From NCBI GenBank assembly GCA_017505635.1, contig JAFVOU010000016.1:62001-126000 (forward strand): 64,000 bases of DNA, given 5' to 3'. Of this stretch, positions 53,477-62,083 are shown in pieces; the stretch's first letter is position 1, and every line of letters begins with the position of its first letter. The DNA comes from Oscillospiraceae bacterium (GTDB lineage Bacteria; Bacillota; Clostridia; Oscillospirales; Ruminococcaceae). The notes under the pieces are model-generated. The model did no database searches. It was not told the origin of the DNA and saw only the letters and a program-made list of their open reading frames with translations. Position numbers and translations under genes: made by a program.

Positions 53477-55667
53477 TTAATTCTTTCAGAAAATATTTTA
53501 TACCTGAATACCGCAGCTGTTTGCGGTGATTCTGTGTCATCTGTTGCAGGATATATGGTTTGCCGATAATTATAAGCAACTCTTTTGCACGGGTTATTGC
53601 TGTATAAAGCAGATTGCGGTACTGCAGTTCCTTTGCTGTATCGGAAATACAGAGTATAACTGCTTTAAATTCGCAGCCCTGACTTTTGTGCACAGTAACT
53701 GCATAGGAGTGCTCCAGCTGAGGAAATTCTTCCTGAGTGTAAGTATAGAGCCTGTCTTCAAAACGGATATACATAAGTTTGTTGAATACATCTATCCGTT
53801 CTATAATACCTATGTCCCCATTGAACACCCCTATATCTCCCGTACCGTCGTCCTTTACATATTCAAGGTCATAGTTATTCTTTATCTGCATAACTTTATC
53901 GCATTCACGGAAAATAATACCGTTAAATGATATCTCCTTTTTATTTGCTGCAGGCGGGTTAAGATTTTTTTGCAGAATAACATTAATGTTTGCTGTGCCT
54001 CCTCGCTTTTTGCGTGATGGACAAAGCACCTGAATATCATCGTAACTGTCATAACCATAAGCATTGGGCAGCCGGCTTGTAACAAACTGCACAATCAGGT
54101 CCTCCGCCCTGTCAGTGTCTGCATCAATAAAGAAAAAATCACTGTTTTTACCGGCTGAAACCGGCGCTATGCCATTGTTTATGTTATGGGCGTTAACAAC
54201 AATCTGACTTTGCTGTGACTGACGGAAAATCTCGGTAAGCATAACACAAGGCACAATACTACTTTCTATTAAATCCTTTAATATATTACCGGGACCTACG
54301 GCCGGCAACTGGTTTGAGTCGCCAACCATTACAATACGGCAGTTGGATTTAACGGCCGATATAAGCTGAGAAAACAATACGATATCAACCATGGAAAACT
54401 CATCCACAATCAGCACATTGCATGGCAGCGGATTATCCTGATTGCGCTGAAAACGCAGAGAGTCCTTGCTTCCCGGCATAACCTCCAGAAGGCGGTGTAT
54501 AGTTTTTGCACTTCTGCCTGATAAATCAGCAAGTCTCTTGGCTGCTCTTCCCGTTGGTGCACAAAGGCTGATTTTATACCCCTGTGCTTCAAAAAGAGTA
54601 ATTATTGCCTTTACAAGTGTTGTTTTGCCTGTGCCCGGCCCGCCTGTAATAATAGAAACCGGTGATTTATACACCTTTTCAATAGCTTCTGTCTGTTTTT
54701 CAGCATATTTTATATCGTTTATCTGCTCAATATATTTTATCAGTTCATTTACATCTTCGTCTGCAGTAACTTCGTTGGCCATAAGTTCTGAGAGTTTCTG
54801 TGTTATAACTCTTTCGGCAATATACAGTTCGGCAAGAAACACAAATGATTTGCCGTATAGATTTTCTTCAACAAGCAATCCCTGCTCAAAAAGATTGCCA
54901 AGACTGTACTCAACCTTTTCCGGTTCCACAGAAATAAACATCGCAACCGTCTCGACAAGTTTTTGTTTCGGAACACAGCTGTGACCTTTAAGGATATTGT
55001 GTCGCAGTACAAACATAATACCGCCCACAATCCTGCAGCTGTTGTCATATTCCATGCTCATCTTCTGTGCAATTTCATCTGCACGTTCAAATTCAAAAAA
55101 ACAGGGTTCTTCACAGAGCACAAAAGGATTGTCTGTAACAATTTCAATTGTATTTGGCCCAAGACGGGTATAAAGCAATATCGCTTCCTTTGCCGCAATG
55201 CCGTACTGCGCAAGCTGAATAACCGCATCCTGCACACCATGAATTTTTTTGAATTCCTGCTGGATTGCTTTGGCCTTTGACAGTGATATTCCCTGAATCT
55301 GCGCAAGTTTTTCCGGGTGAGCATCCAGCACTTCAAATGTATCTTCGCCAAATTTATCAACTATACGCTTTGCAAAAACCATACCTATACCTTTTACTGC
55401 ACCACTTGCAAGGTATGTATAGATTGCATTGGCATCACTTGGCAGGCTGATTTCCACATTCTGTGCCTTAAACTGCACACCAAAAGACGGGTGGTTGGTA
55501 TATTCACCAAAAGCAACAAGTTTCTGCCCTTCGCCTATACCAGCCATCTCGCCTACAACTGTTATGTATTCTGTATCGGTCTCCAGTTCCAGAACTGTAA
55601 AACCGGTTTCTTCACTTTGAAAAGTAATGTGAACAACAGTACCTTCAATCTTTTTCAGTGTCTGCAA
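53469..55667 (-). CDS. recD2: ATP-dependent RecD-like DNA helicase RecD2
   Basis: RecD2 is a 5'-3' superfamily 1B helicase acting alone, not in RecBCD, in replication-fork maintenance and mismatch repair. The N-terminal ~200 residues contain the OB-like and helix-hairpin-helix motifs (GAVKGIGMVFAKRIVDKFG). The helicase core has Walker A GGPGTGKTTLVKAI, DEFSMVD, GDSNQLPAVGPG, and the C-terminal TVHKSQGCEFKAVIL and LLYTAITRAKELLI. The length is 732 residues. The start appears to be TTG at 55667 with AGAGGG six bases upstream. comF and mreB follow. Confidence 0.95.
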   Translation of the reverse strand: MQTLKKIEGTVVHITFQSEETGFTVLELETDTEYITVVGEMAGIGEGQKLVAFGEYTNHPSFGVQFKAQNVEISLPSDANAIYTYLASGAVKGIGMVFAKRIVDKFGEDTFEVLDAHPEKLAQIQGISLSKAKAIQQEFKKIHGVQDAVIQLAQYGIAAKEAILLYTRLGPNTIEIVTDNPFVLCEEPCFFEFERADEIAQKMSMEYDNSCRIVGGIMFVLRHNILKGHSCVPKQKLVETVAMFISVEPEKVEYSLGNLFEQGLLVEENLYGKSFVFLAELYIAERVITQKLSELMANEVTADEDVNELIKYIEQINDIKYAEKQTEAIEKVYKSPVSIITGGPGTGKTTLVKAIITLFEAQGYKISLCAPTGRAAKRLADLSGRSAKTIHRLLEVMPGSKDSLRFQRNQDNPLPCNVLIVDEFSMVDIVLFSQLISAVKSNCRIVMVGDSNQLPAVGPGNILKDLIESSIVPCVMLTEIFRQSQQSQIVVNAHNINNGIAPVSAGKNSDFFFIDADTDRAEDLIVQFVTSRLPNAYGYDSYDDIQVLCPSRKKRGGTANINVILQKNLNPPAANKKEISFNGIIFRECDKVMQIKNNYDLEYVKDDGTGDIGVFNGDIGIIERIDVFNKLMYIRFEDRLYTYTQEEFPQLEHSYAVTVHKSQGCEFKAVILCISDTAKELQYRNLLYTAITRAKELLIIIGKPYILQQMTQNHRKQLRYSGIKYFLKELNG

Positions 55668-55701
55668 ATTGCACCCTCTGTATTTTGAATTTATATTATA
55701 T

Positions 55702-55724
55702 ATTGTACCACAACACTTCGTTGT
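55702..55724 (-). promoter_or_regulatory. Weak candidate promoter/operator for recD2
   Basis: TACAAT at 55702-55707 on the minus strand is preceded by an inverted repeat ACAAC-N5-GTTGT (55710-55724) occupying the spacer. No clear -35 is seen. Confidence 0.3.
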
Positions 55725-55746
55725 TATCTAGCAAAAAACAAAGTTG

Positions 55747-56037
55747 TTACTTATTGTTCACATATAATACATCTTTTATCATTTGGTTGAGCAAAACAGC
55801 CTCGTCGGCACTGTTTTCTTTGCTCTGGTCGCGATATATTACAGTGTGGTTATTCGGTACGTTTTCTTCGATATATTTTATCTTGCGGTAGGCCAGTTCC
55901 TCGTTTTCTGCAGCAATAACAGTAACCGATGGCGGAAATGCCGATACTGAAAATATTTCATATACTGTTTCTGCAAAACAGTATATGCCAAACAGCGCAA
56001 ATGCTGTTGTGACTATAAAAAGTATATCTGTAAACAT
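55747..56037 (-). CDS. Small single-span membrane protein, unknown
   Basis: I do not recognise this 96-residue protein. Residues 3-28 form one membrane helix (ILFIVTTAFALFGIYCFAETVY), followed by a ~65-residue cytoplasmic-looking domain with SVTVIAAENEELAYRKIKYIEENV, a strand-helix-strand pattern. It was made plausible by AAGGGGTG upstream of the ATG, but that site is the 3' arm of the MATE terminator hairpin. It precedes recD2 by about 80 bases. Function unknown. Confidence 0.65.
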   Translation of the reverse strand: MFTDILFIVTTAFALFGIYCFAETVYEIFSVSAFPPSVTVIAAENEELAYRKIKYIEENVPNNHTVIYRDQSKENSADEAVLLNQMIKDVLYVNNK

Positions 56038-56080
56038 AAAAACACCCCTTTGGCTTATGATATGCCGTCGGAGTGTTTTT
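56038..56080 (-). terminator. Terminator after the MATE gene that contains the next gene's ribosome site
   Basis: AAAAACACTCC pairs with GGGGTGTTTTT (56070-56080 with 56038-56048), with an inner GGC/GCC stem. The 3' arm GGGGTG is the Shine-Dalgarno of the 96-residue gene, and its ATG directly follows the U-run. Confidence 0.75.
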
Positions 56081-56089
56081 TGATATTCC

Positions 56090-57454
56090 TTATTGTATTG
56101 TTTCTGTTTCCATTTTCACCAGTATTCTCTTAAACAGAAACATAAATATAATTGTGTTGATAAGTCCGCATACACCATCGCCAACAGACTGTGCAACAAA
56201 AGTATAATGCGGCGGCAAGAACAACGGTATCAGACACACAAGAATTACAAAAGTAATTTTGCGGAATGCTGACATACAAACTGCAATATGTGCCTTGCCC
56301 AATGCAGTAAGCCCATCTGTTACCTCATAATGCAGTGCCAATGGTATAAGACCAAGTGTATATGCCTTTATACCCCAGGTTGCCATCTGTGCAAGCTGCG
56401 GATCCTGAGTAAAGAAAGCAACATAATACTGCGGCACAAAACGCGATATTATAAACATAACTGTGCAGAATACAACCGCCATAGCCGAAATAACAGAAAA
56501 TGATTTTATCACTCTCTCCTTATTCTTGGCACCGTAGTTATAACTTAATACAGCCTGTGTCCCTCCTGTTATCCCCCCAAGAGGGTTCAGTACAATAAGC
56601 CCGTAACTCTGTACAATTGTTGCGGCAGAAATAAGCATATCACCCATGTCAGCACCGCCATGTTTCTGCAGTACTATATTAAGAACAATAAGAATTACAC
56701 TGTCGGTTGCATACATGATAAATGCAGGAAAGCCAAGAGAAACAACTTTTTTGGCAATCTGTGCCGAAAGTCTGTGACGTTTTATTGATATATAAACTCT
56801 TTTTCCAAACAGAAAAGCCAGTGTCCAGAAGCATGACAAAAACTGCGAAATAACTGTTGCCCATGCAGCGCCTGCTACCTGCAGATTGAAAACGAATACA
56901 AAAACATAGTCAAGGATAATGTTTGCAACTGCACCTATAACCACCGAAATCATTGCCACCGTTGCAAACCCCTGCCCTGTTATGAAATAGTTCATACCAA
57001 TAGTGAGTATTGCAAAAACAGCGCCCGATGCATATATTGCAAGATACTGTGATGCATAGCCAAAAGTCTCTTCACTTGCACCAAACCACCACACCATCTG
57101 ATTGCGGAAAACTATAAAAATCGCAGACAGAACAAGAGACATTATAATCAGAAAAGCAAAACAGTTTGAAAGTATTTCCTCTGCCTTTTTATTATCCCCC
57201 GCACCCATTTTCATAGCCATATATACACTGCCGCCTATACCGATAAGGTTGCCGAAAGATGCAAGAAATGCAGCAATAGGTCCGCATACACCTATGCCCG
57301 CAAGAGCAATTTCACCTATCTGCGGAATATTTCCGATAAACATTCGGTCTATGATTGTATACAGCACATTTACAAATTGTGCGAACATAGACGGAATTGC
57401 AAGCTTTAAAGCTATACTGAAAATAGGGTCTTTACCCAGATTTATAGTCTTCAT
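56090..57454 (-). CDS. MATE family multidrug efflux transporter
   Basis: This secondary transporter exports drugs or metabolites in exchange for sodium or protons. The 454-residue protein has about twelve membrane helices and two similar halves. It has the N-terminus SIALKLAIPSMFAQFVNVLYTIIDRMFIG and the repeat FPAFIMYATDSVILIVLNIVLQKHGG in the second half. Substrates cannot be read from sequence. AAAGGTTAA precedes the ATG. It is transcribed from a promoter overlapping that of the divergent RluA-type gene, and its terminator overlaps the next gene's start signals. Confidence 0.92.
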   Translation of the reverse strand: MKTINLGKDPIFSIALKLAIPSMFAQFVNVLYTIIDRMFIGNIPQIGEIALAGIGVCGPIAAFLASFGNLIGIGGSVYMAMKMGAGDNKKAEEILSNCFAFLIIMSLVLSAIFIVFRNQMVWWFGASEETFGYASQYLAIYASGAVFAILTIGMNYFITGQGFATVAMISVVIGAVANIILDYVFVFVFNLQVAGAAWATVISQFLSCFWTLAFLFGKRVYISIKRHRLSAQIAKKVVSLGFPAFIMYATDSVILIVLNIVLQKHGGADMGDMLISAATIVQSYGLIVLNPLGGITGGTQAVLSYNYGAKNKERVIKSFSVISAMAVVFCTVMFIISRFVPQYYVAFFTQDPQLAQMATWGIKAYTLGLIPLALHYEVTDGLTALGKAHIAVCMSAFRKITFVILVCLIPLFLPPHYTFVAQSVGDGVCGLINTIIFMFLFKRILVKMETETIQ

Positions 57455-57493
57455 ATATATTAACCTTTGTGTGCTCAGATTTAAACTTTTAAT

Positions 57494-57522
57494 ATGTTAT
57501 CACAATAAAAATCGGTTGTAAA
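57494..57522 (-). promoter_or_regulatory. Promoter for the MATE gene
   Basis: TTTACA (57517-57522), a 17-base spacer and TAACAT (57494-57499), preceded by TGA (extended -10). Its -35 overlaps the -35 of the opposing promoter. Confidence 0.55.
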
Positions 57523-57545
57523 TAACAATTGCTTTGTGGTAATAT
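57516..57545 (+). promoter_or_regulatory. Promoter for the RluA-type synthase
   Basis: TTGTAA (57516-57521), an 18-base spacer and TAATAT (57540-57545). Transcription would begin only about eight bases before the start codon. Confidence 0.5.
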
Positions 57546-57560
57546 CTTATTGGTGATATT

Positions 57561-58502
57561 ATGAAAGAAATTATTTTTAACGAAACAAGACCACAAAGAC
57601 TTGACTTATATATCAGTGAAAAATTTCCGCTTATACGGCCAAATAATGTTAACAAATTTGCACGTCAGAACAAAATCAAAGTAAACGGCGCAAAATCTGC
57701 AGCAGGTCAGAAACTTGCATACGGTGATATTATAAATCTTTATCTTAATGATGATATGTTTATGCAGCCCGATAAAGACAACGCTTTTCTGTTTGCCTCA
57801 TCCCAGATTGAAATTCTTTACGAAGATGACAATCTTTTTGTGGTTAACAAACCGTCTGGCATAAGTGTTATCAGTGACAACTGGCAGGATTTCGATACCC
57901 TTACCAACCGCATAAAGCATTATTACCATAAAAACAGTCTTGGCAACAGTTATCCTCAGCTCTGCCACCGTATTGATACCGGCACAAGCGGCATTGTTGT
58001 TCTTGCCAAAAACGAAAAAACGCTGGAATTTATGTTTGATATGTTCCGCGACAGACAGTTAAAGAAAAAATATATCTGCGCTGTAAAAAACAACCCCAAA
58101 ATAAAAGATGGTGTATATAAGGCATACCTTACCAAAAACAGTCAGCGCGGTTTTGTAACAGTAAGCGAAAAGCCTTTGAACAATGCCAGCCAGAACATTG
58201 AAACAGGTATAAAAACTCTGGACAGCTTTGATGAATATAAGCTGATGGATATAAATCTGTTTACAGGCAGAACTCATCAGATAAGAGCTCATATGGCATA
58301 TATGGGCATGAATGTGCTTGGAGACAGCAAATACGGAGATAACAGCCTTAACCGGAAACTAAAGCTTAAATATCAGCTTTTATGCAGCTATTATCTTAAA
58401 TTCGGCAGAATCGAAGACAAATATTTTGAATATCTGTCCTACAAAGAAATCAGTTGTCCTATGCCGTGGTTTGTAGAAGGCTTTAAAAACAGAAAACTGT
58501 AA
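57561..58502 (+). CDS. RluA family pseudouridine synthase
   Basis: This enzyme isomerises uridine to pseudouridine in rRNA or tRNA. The 313-residue protein has an N-terminal S4-like RNA-binding segment (IRPNNVNKFARQNKIKVNGAKSAAGQKLAYGD) and the catalytic domain with HRIDTGTSGIVVLAKN (catalytic aspartate in RxDxxTSG). GRTHQIRAHMAYMGMNVLGDSKYG is the second signature. It is the RluD/RluC branch; the exact target site is unknown. It is on the plus strand, divergent from MATE, with GGTGA before the ATG. A weak hairpin with a T-run follows the stop. Confidence 0.92.
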   Translation: MKEIIFNETRPQRLDLYISEKFPLIRPNNVNKFARQNKIKVNGAKSAAGQKLAYGDIINLYLNDDMFMQPDKDNAFLFASSQIEILYEDDNLFVVNKPSGISVISDNWQDFDTLTNRIKHYYHKNSLGNSYPQLCHRIDTGTSGIVVLAKNEKTLEFMFDMFRDRQLKKKYICAVKNNPKIKDGVYKAYLTKNSQRGFVTVSEKPLNNASQNIETGIKTLDSFDEYKLMDINLFTGRTHQIRAHMAYMGMNVLGDSKYGDNSLNRKLKLKYQLLCSYYLKFGRIEDKYFEYLSYKEISCPMPWFVEGFKNRKL

Positions 58503-58538
58503 ATTTAAGATATTCCGTTTTTTACACAGCATAAGCTG

Positions 58539-59078
58539 TTAAAGTTTTTTACTCCATTCTTCCGCACTCTTCAGGATTTTTTCAATATAATCACTTTTTC
58601 CGTTTGTATACGCAATCCTGTCATTATAATATTTTTCTGCAAGGCTCATTTTAATGTCTGAATATTCTTTTGCTGTATCTTCGTTGGCATTAAGATAATC
58701 ACGCATGTTTATATAATCATTCCATGCCTTTTGTCCCCAAAGAACCACATGTATATAGTGGGTGTGTATATTGTTTTTCAAATCTCCACATATATAAAGA
58801 TGCTGCCCCGGATGGTCTTCCCTTCGATATATAATACCATTGTCCGACAAAACATCATTGTGCTTTAATATTTTGTCAAAACTTTCCACGCCGACAACTA
58901 TATCTATAATTGGTTTTGCACTTATACATTTTATTGCCGTACTGCCAATGTGCTGAGCATCAACAATATCATTTCTAAGAATTTCTCTTAATTTTATAAT
59001 TATTTCCTGTGCCGAAATTCCCCACTCTTTGCTATGTGGTTCTAATTTAACTTTACCTCTTTGCAGTCCTATTGACAT
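58539..59078 (-). CDS. GrpB/UPF0157 family nucleotidyltransferase-like protein
   Basis: This 179-residue protein is of the GrpB family, a nucleotidyltransferase fold. The pattern KVKLEPHSKEW, DAQHIGSTAIKCISAKPIIDIVVGVESFD (with the GST and DxD-like region) and a C-terminal helical part is characteristic. In some genomes the domain is fused to dephospho-CoA kinase, but here it stands alone. Function unproven. AGAGGT precedes the ATG. It faces the RluA-type gene tail to tail. Confidence 0.87.
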   Translation of the reverse strand: MSIGLQRGKVKLEPHSKEWGISAQEIIIKLREILRNDIVDAQHIGSTAIKCISAKPIIDIVVGVESFDKILKHNDVLSDNGIIYRREDHPGQHLYICGDLKNNIHTHYIHVVLWGQKAWNDYINMRDYLNANEDTAKEYSDIKMSLAEKYYNDRIAYTNGKSDYIEKILKSAEEWSKKL

Positions 59079-59139
59079 ACATACCTCTTAACATTTTTAT
59101 ATGGCAAAACTTTATATCAAATTATCTCAGATAATATAT

Positions 59140-59178
59140 ATAACAAAAGTGGGCATCTTTTTCAAGATACCCACTTTA
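59140..59178 (-). terminator. Rho-independent terminator after pyk
   Basis: AAAGTGGGTATCT pairs with AGATGCCCACTTT, allowing a G-U pair, around a 6-base loop, followed by TTGTTAT. Confidence 0.82.
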
Positions 59179-59185
59179 TTAATAA

Positions 59186-60631
59186 TTAAAGCTTAAGGTT
59201 GCCAAGGCTTTCTTCGCCAACTTTATGAGCTTTCATAATGTTTGTGGAACCGCTTACACCAACAGGAACACCTGCTGTGATGATAACCATATCGCCGTCT
59301 TTAAGGATTTTTTCCTTTTTGGCTGCAGCTGTGGAAATGTCGATAAGTTCGTCAGTACCGCTTACTGTTGCCATGAGAAGTGGCACTACACCCCAGGACA
59401 ATGCCATTTTGCGACATGCTTTGTCAGAGTCTGTACAACCGATGATAGGAATATTTGGACGGTATTTGGAAATGTTTCTTGCTGTAAAGCCGGATTTTGT
59501 AACTGTCACAATAGCTTTTGCGTTAAGGTTCATAGCTGTTACGCAAGCTGCATGTGCAACAGCATCTGTGATGGAAATGTCGTGACCATATGGGCGGTCT
59601 TTAAGTTCGCTTACATAGTCAATATTCTGTTCTGTTTTTTCTGCAATAGCTGCCATTGTTTTAACTGCTTCAACCGGATGTTTACCTGCTGCTGTTTCGC
59701 CGGAAAGCATAATTGCAGATGTGCCGTCATAGATAGCGTTTGCAACGTCTGTAACTTCAGCTCTTGTAGGACGTGGGTTTTCAATCATAGATTCCAGCAT
59801 CTGTGTTGCTGTAATTGCAGGTTTGCCTGCTTCATAGCATTTTCTGATAATTTCTTTCTGAATTCTTGGGATTTCTGTAAAGTCAATTTCAACACCCATG
59901 TCACCGCGTGCAACCATAATGCCGTCAGCAACTTCAAGAATTTCGTCAAGGTTTTCAATACCTTCGCCGTTTTCAAGTTTAGCGATAAGACGGATATCTG
60001 TTGCATCATATTCTTCAAGAATTTTTCTTACTTCAAGCAGGTCTTCCTTGCTTCTTGTAAAGGAACATGCAATAAAGTCATAGCCGTTTTCGATACCGAA
60101 AATAATATCATTTCTGTCTTTTTCGCTTACGAAAGGCATAGAAATTTTAACATCTGGCAGGTTGATGGATTTATTGTTGGAAAGTTTACCGCTGTTGATA
60201 ACTGTAAGTTCAACTTCTGTACCTTCAATTTTATCTACAACCATTTCAATAAGGCCGTCCGAAAAAAGAACTCTTGTGCCTTCTTTTACATCTTTTGGAA
60301 AATCCTTGTATGTTACGCTGACAATATTTTCGTCGCCTTCAACATCTCTTGTTGTAAGGTGGAATTTATCGCCTGCTTTAAGTTCTACACTGCCGTTTTT
60401 AAATTTGCATACACGAATTTCAGGACCTTTTGTATCCAGCAAAGTTGCAACATAAAGACCAAGTTCTGTGCGCACTGCTCTTACTTTTTTAAGTCGTTCA
60501 AGATGTTCTTCGTGTGTACCGTGAGAAAAGTTGAAACGTGCAACGTTCATACCTGCTTCCATAATTTGTTTAAGTACGCCAGGTGCATCTGTTGATGGTC
60601 CCAAAGTACAAACGATTTTAGTTTTTCTCAT
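59186..60631 (-). CDS. pyk: Pyruvate kinase
   Basis: Pyruvate kinase transfers phosphate from phosphoenolpyruvate to ADP in the last step of glycolysis. It has the N-terminus TKIVCTLGPSTDAPGVLKQIMEAGMNVARFNFSHG, B-domain, active site AKLENGEGIENLDEIL and VARGDMGVEI, and MLESMIENPRPTRAEVTDVANAIYDG. At 481 residues it has the classic A-B-C layout and lacks the extra C-terminal PEP-utiliser domain of the Bacillus enzyme. The long frame runs to 60802, but GGGAGA precedes the ATG at 60631 (MRKTKIVCTLGP). A good promoter lies 45-75 bases upstream. Confidence 0.97.
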   Translation of the reverse strand: MRKTKIVCTLGPSTDAPGVLKQIMEAGMNVARFNFSHGTHEEHLERLKKVRAVRTELGLYVATLLDTKGPEIRVCKFKNGSVELKAGDKFHLTTRDVEGDENIVSVTYKDFPKDVKEGTRVLFSDGLIEMVVDKIEGTEVELTVINSGKLSNNKSINLPDVKISMPFVSEKDRNDIIFGIENGYDFIACSFTRSKEDLLEVRKILEEYDATDIRLIAKLENGEGIENLDEILEVADGIMVARGDMGVEIDFTEIPRIQKEIIRKCYEAGKPAITATQMLESMIENPRPTRAEVTDVANAIYDGTSAIMLSGETAAGKHPVEAVKTMAAIAEKTEQNIDYVSELKDRPYGHDISITDAVAHAACVTAMNLNAKAIVTVTKSGFTARNISKYRPNIPIIGCTDSDKACRKMALSWGVVPLLMATVSGTDELIDISTAAAKKEKILKDGDMVIITAGVPVGVSGSTNIMKAHKVGEESLGNLKL

Positions 60632-60677
60632 AATATATTTCTCCCTGTTACTAAAGTCAATTTTAACTCTGTTTTTA

Positions 60678-60705
60678 ATTATACCTTTCAGAAAATAATC
60701 CGCAA
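60678..60705 (-). promoter_or_regulatory. Sigma-A promoter for pyk
   Basis: TTGCGG (60700-60705), a 16-base spacer and a perfect TATAAT (60678-60683). The leader is about 40 bases. Confidence 0.65.
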
Positions 60706-60778
60706 TAGAAAATGGTTGCCTTTTGCTGAAAATATGTACTTTTATTCCATAATTTTTATTTTTTTTATTTTTAATATA

Positions 60779-60787
60779 TGTTATAAT
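60779..60787 (+). promoter_or_regulatory. Extended -10 promoter for deoB
   Basis: TGTTATAAT gives an extended -10 (TATAAT at 60782-60787). The -35 position is only a T-run. It lies about 70 bases before the deoB start. Confidence 0.5.
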
Positions 60788-60856
60788 ATATACACATCGC
60801 AAATATTAAAATCAAATTTTATATAATATTATTTTCTTTTTTATAGAGGTATTGTT

Positions 60857-62029
60857 ATGAAAAAAAGAGTTTTTCTAATTGTTCTGGACTCATTTGGTAT
60901 CGGCGGTATGCCTGATGCAGCAATTTTCGGCGACGAAGGCAGTAATACACTTTTATCAATTTCAAAGAGCAAAAAATTCCATATTCCGAACATGGCAAAA
61001 CTTGGTATGTTCAACATTGATGATGTAACCTGCGGTGAAAAGGTTATGCACCCTGCCGGCAGCTTTGCAAGGATAAGGGAAGCTTCCAACGGCAAGGATA
61101 CAACCATCGGCCACTGGGAAATTGCAGGTGTGGAAAGCCAGAATCCGCTGCCTGTATATCCTGAGGGTTTTCCTGATGACGTTATTGAAAAATACAAGAA
61201 GCTTACAGGAAAAAATGTTGTGTGCAACAAACCGTATTCCGGCACCGAAGTTATTGCAAAGTTTGGCCCTGAACATATGAAAACCGGAGATCTGATAGTT
61301 TATACTTCAGCTGACAGTGTTTTTCAGGTTGCTGCCCACGAAGATATTGTTCCTGTAGAAAAGCTGTACGAATATTGCCAGATTGCCCGTGATATGCTTG
61401 TTGGTGAACATGCTGTCGGCCGCATTATTGCAAGACCTTTTATAACCGATGAAAACGGCAATTTCAAGCGAACCACAAACCGTCACGATTACTCCCTTAA
61501 ACCACCTAAAAAGACAGTTCTTGACTATATCAAGGCTGCCGGAAAAGATGTTATCGGTGTAGGCAAAATCTATGATATTTTTGACGGAGAAGGCATTACA
61601 GAAAAAATCAAAACCGGTACAAACGATATTGGTATTGCCGAAACATATAAACTGCTCGACCGCGATTTTGACGGCCTGGCATTTGTAAATCTTGTGGATT
61701 TTGACTCTGTATACGGTCACCGCAATGACGTTGACGGATATGCCAATGCTGCCACTGAATTTGACAGCTGGCTTGGCACATTTATTCCACGCATGCGTGA
61801 TGAAGATGTGCTTATTATCACCGCAGATCACGGCTGCGACCCGGGGACACCTTCCACTGACCATTCAAGAGAGTGCGTGCCACTGCTTATTTATGGTAAA
61901 AATATCAAGGAAAACAACAATCTTGGCACAATAACAAGCTTTGCGCATATCGGTGCCACAGTTGCAGAATATCTTGGTGTGGAATATAAGGCTGATGCTC
62001 CAAGCCTGCTTGACAAAATACTTAAATAA
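60857..62029 (+). CDS. deoB: Phosphopentomutase
   Basis: DeoB interconverts (deoxy)ribose 1-phosphate and 5-phosphate in nucleoside salvage. It is a binuclear-metal enzyme of the alkaline phosphatase superfamily. At 390 residues it is standard. It has the N-terminal metal motif LIVLDSFGIGGMPDA, the phosphorylatable threonine in GKDTTIGHWEIAGV, LVDFDSVYGHRNDVDGYA and IITADHGCDPGTPSTDHSRE. AGAGGT precedes the ATG. It is divergent from pyk and is the only gene on its transcript; the usual deo partners are absent from the window. Confidence 0.97.
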   Translation: MKKRVFLIVLDSFGIGGMPDAAIFGDEGSNTLLSISKSKKFHIPNMAKLGMFNIDDVTCGEKVMHPAGSFARIREASNGKDTTIGHWEIAGVESQNPLPVYPEGFPDDVIEKYKKLTGKNVVCNKPYSGTEVIAKFGPEHMKTGDLIVYTSADSVFQVAAHEDIVPVEKLYEYCQIARDMLVGEHAVGRIIARPFITDENGNFKRTTNRHDYSLKPPKKTVLDYIKAAGKDVIGVGKIYDIFDGEGITEKIKTGTNDIGIAETYKLLDRDFDGLAFVNLVDFDSVYGHRNDVDGYANAATEFDSWLGTFIPRMRDEDVLIITADHGCDPGTPSTDHSRECVPLLIYGKNIKENNNLGTITSFAHIGATVAEYLGVEYKADAPSLLDKILK

Positions 62030-62038
62030 CTATACTGA

Positions 62039-62080
62039 CAAAACAGGTGCTTTCCCATATTTGGGCAAGCACCTGTTTTA
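62039..62080. terminator. Terminator between deoB and the P-type ATPase
   Basis: AAAACAGGTGCTT pairs with AAGCACCTGTTTT, with an inner CCCA/TGGG-type stem. T-rich ends on both strands make it usable by both converging genes. Confidence 0.82.
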
Positions 62081-62083
62081 ATA

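Noticed and set aside
59225..60595. 456-codon plus-strand open frame
   Set aside because: Antisense to pyk, with no motifs and heavy Cys/Phe content.
60632..60802. N-terminal extension of pyruvate kinase
   Set aside because: The extension crosses the promoter and is lysine-rich noise; the ATG at 60631 has GGGAGA and matches the family start.
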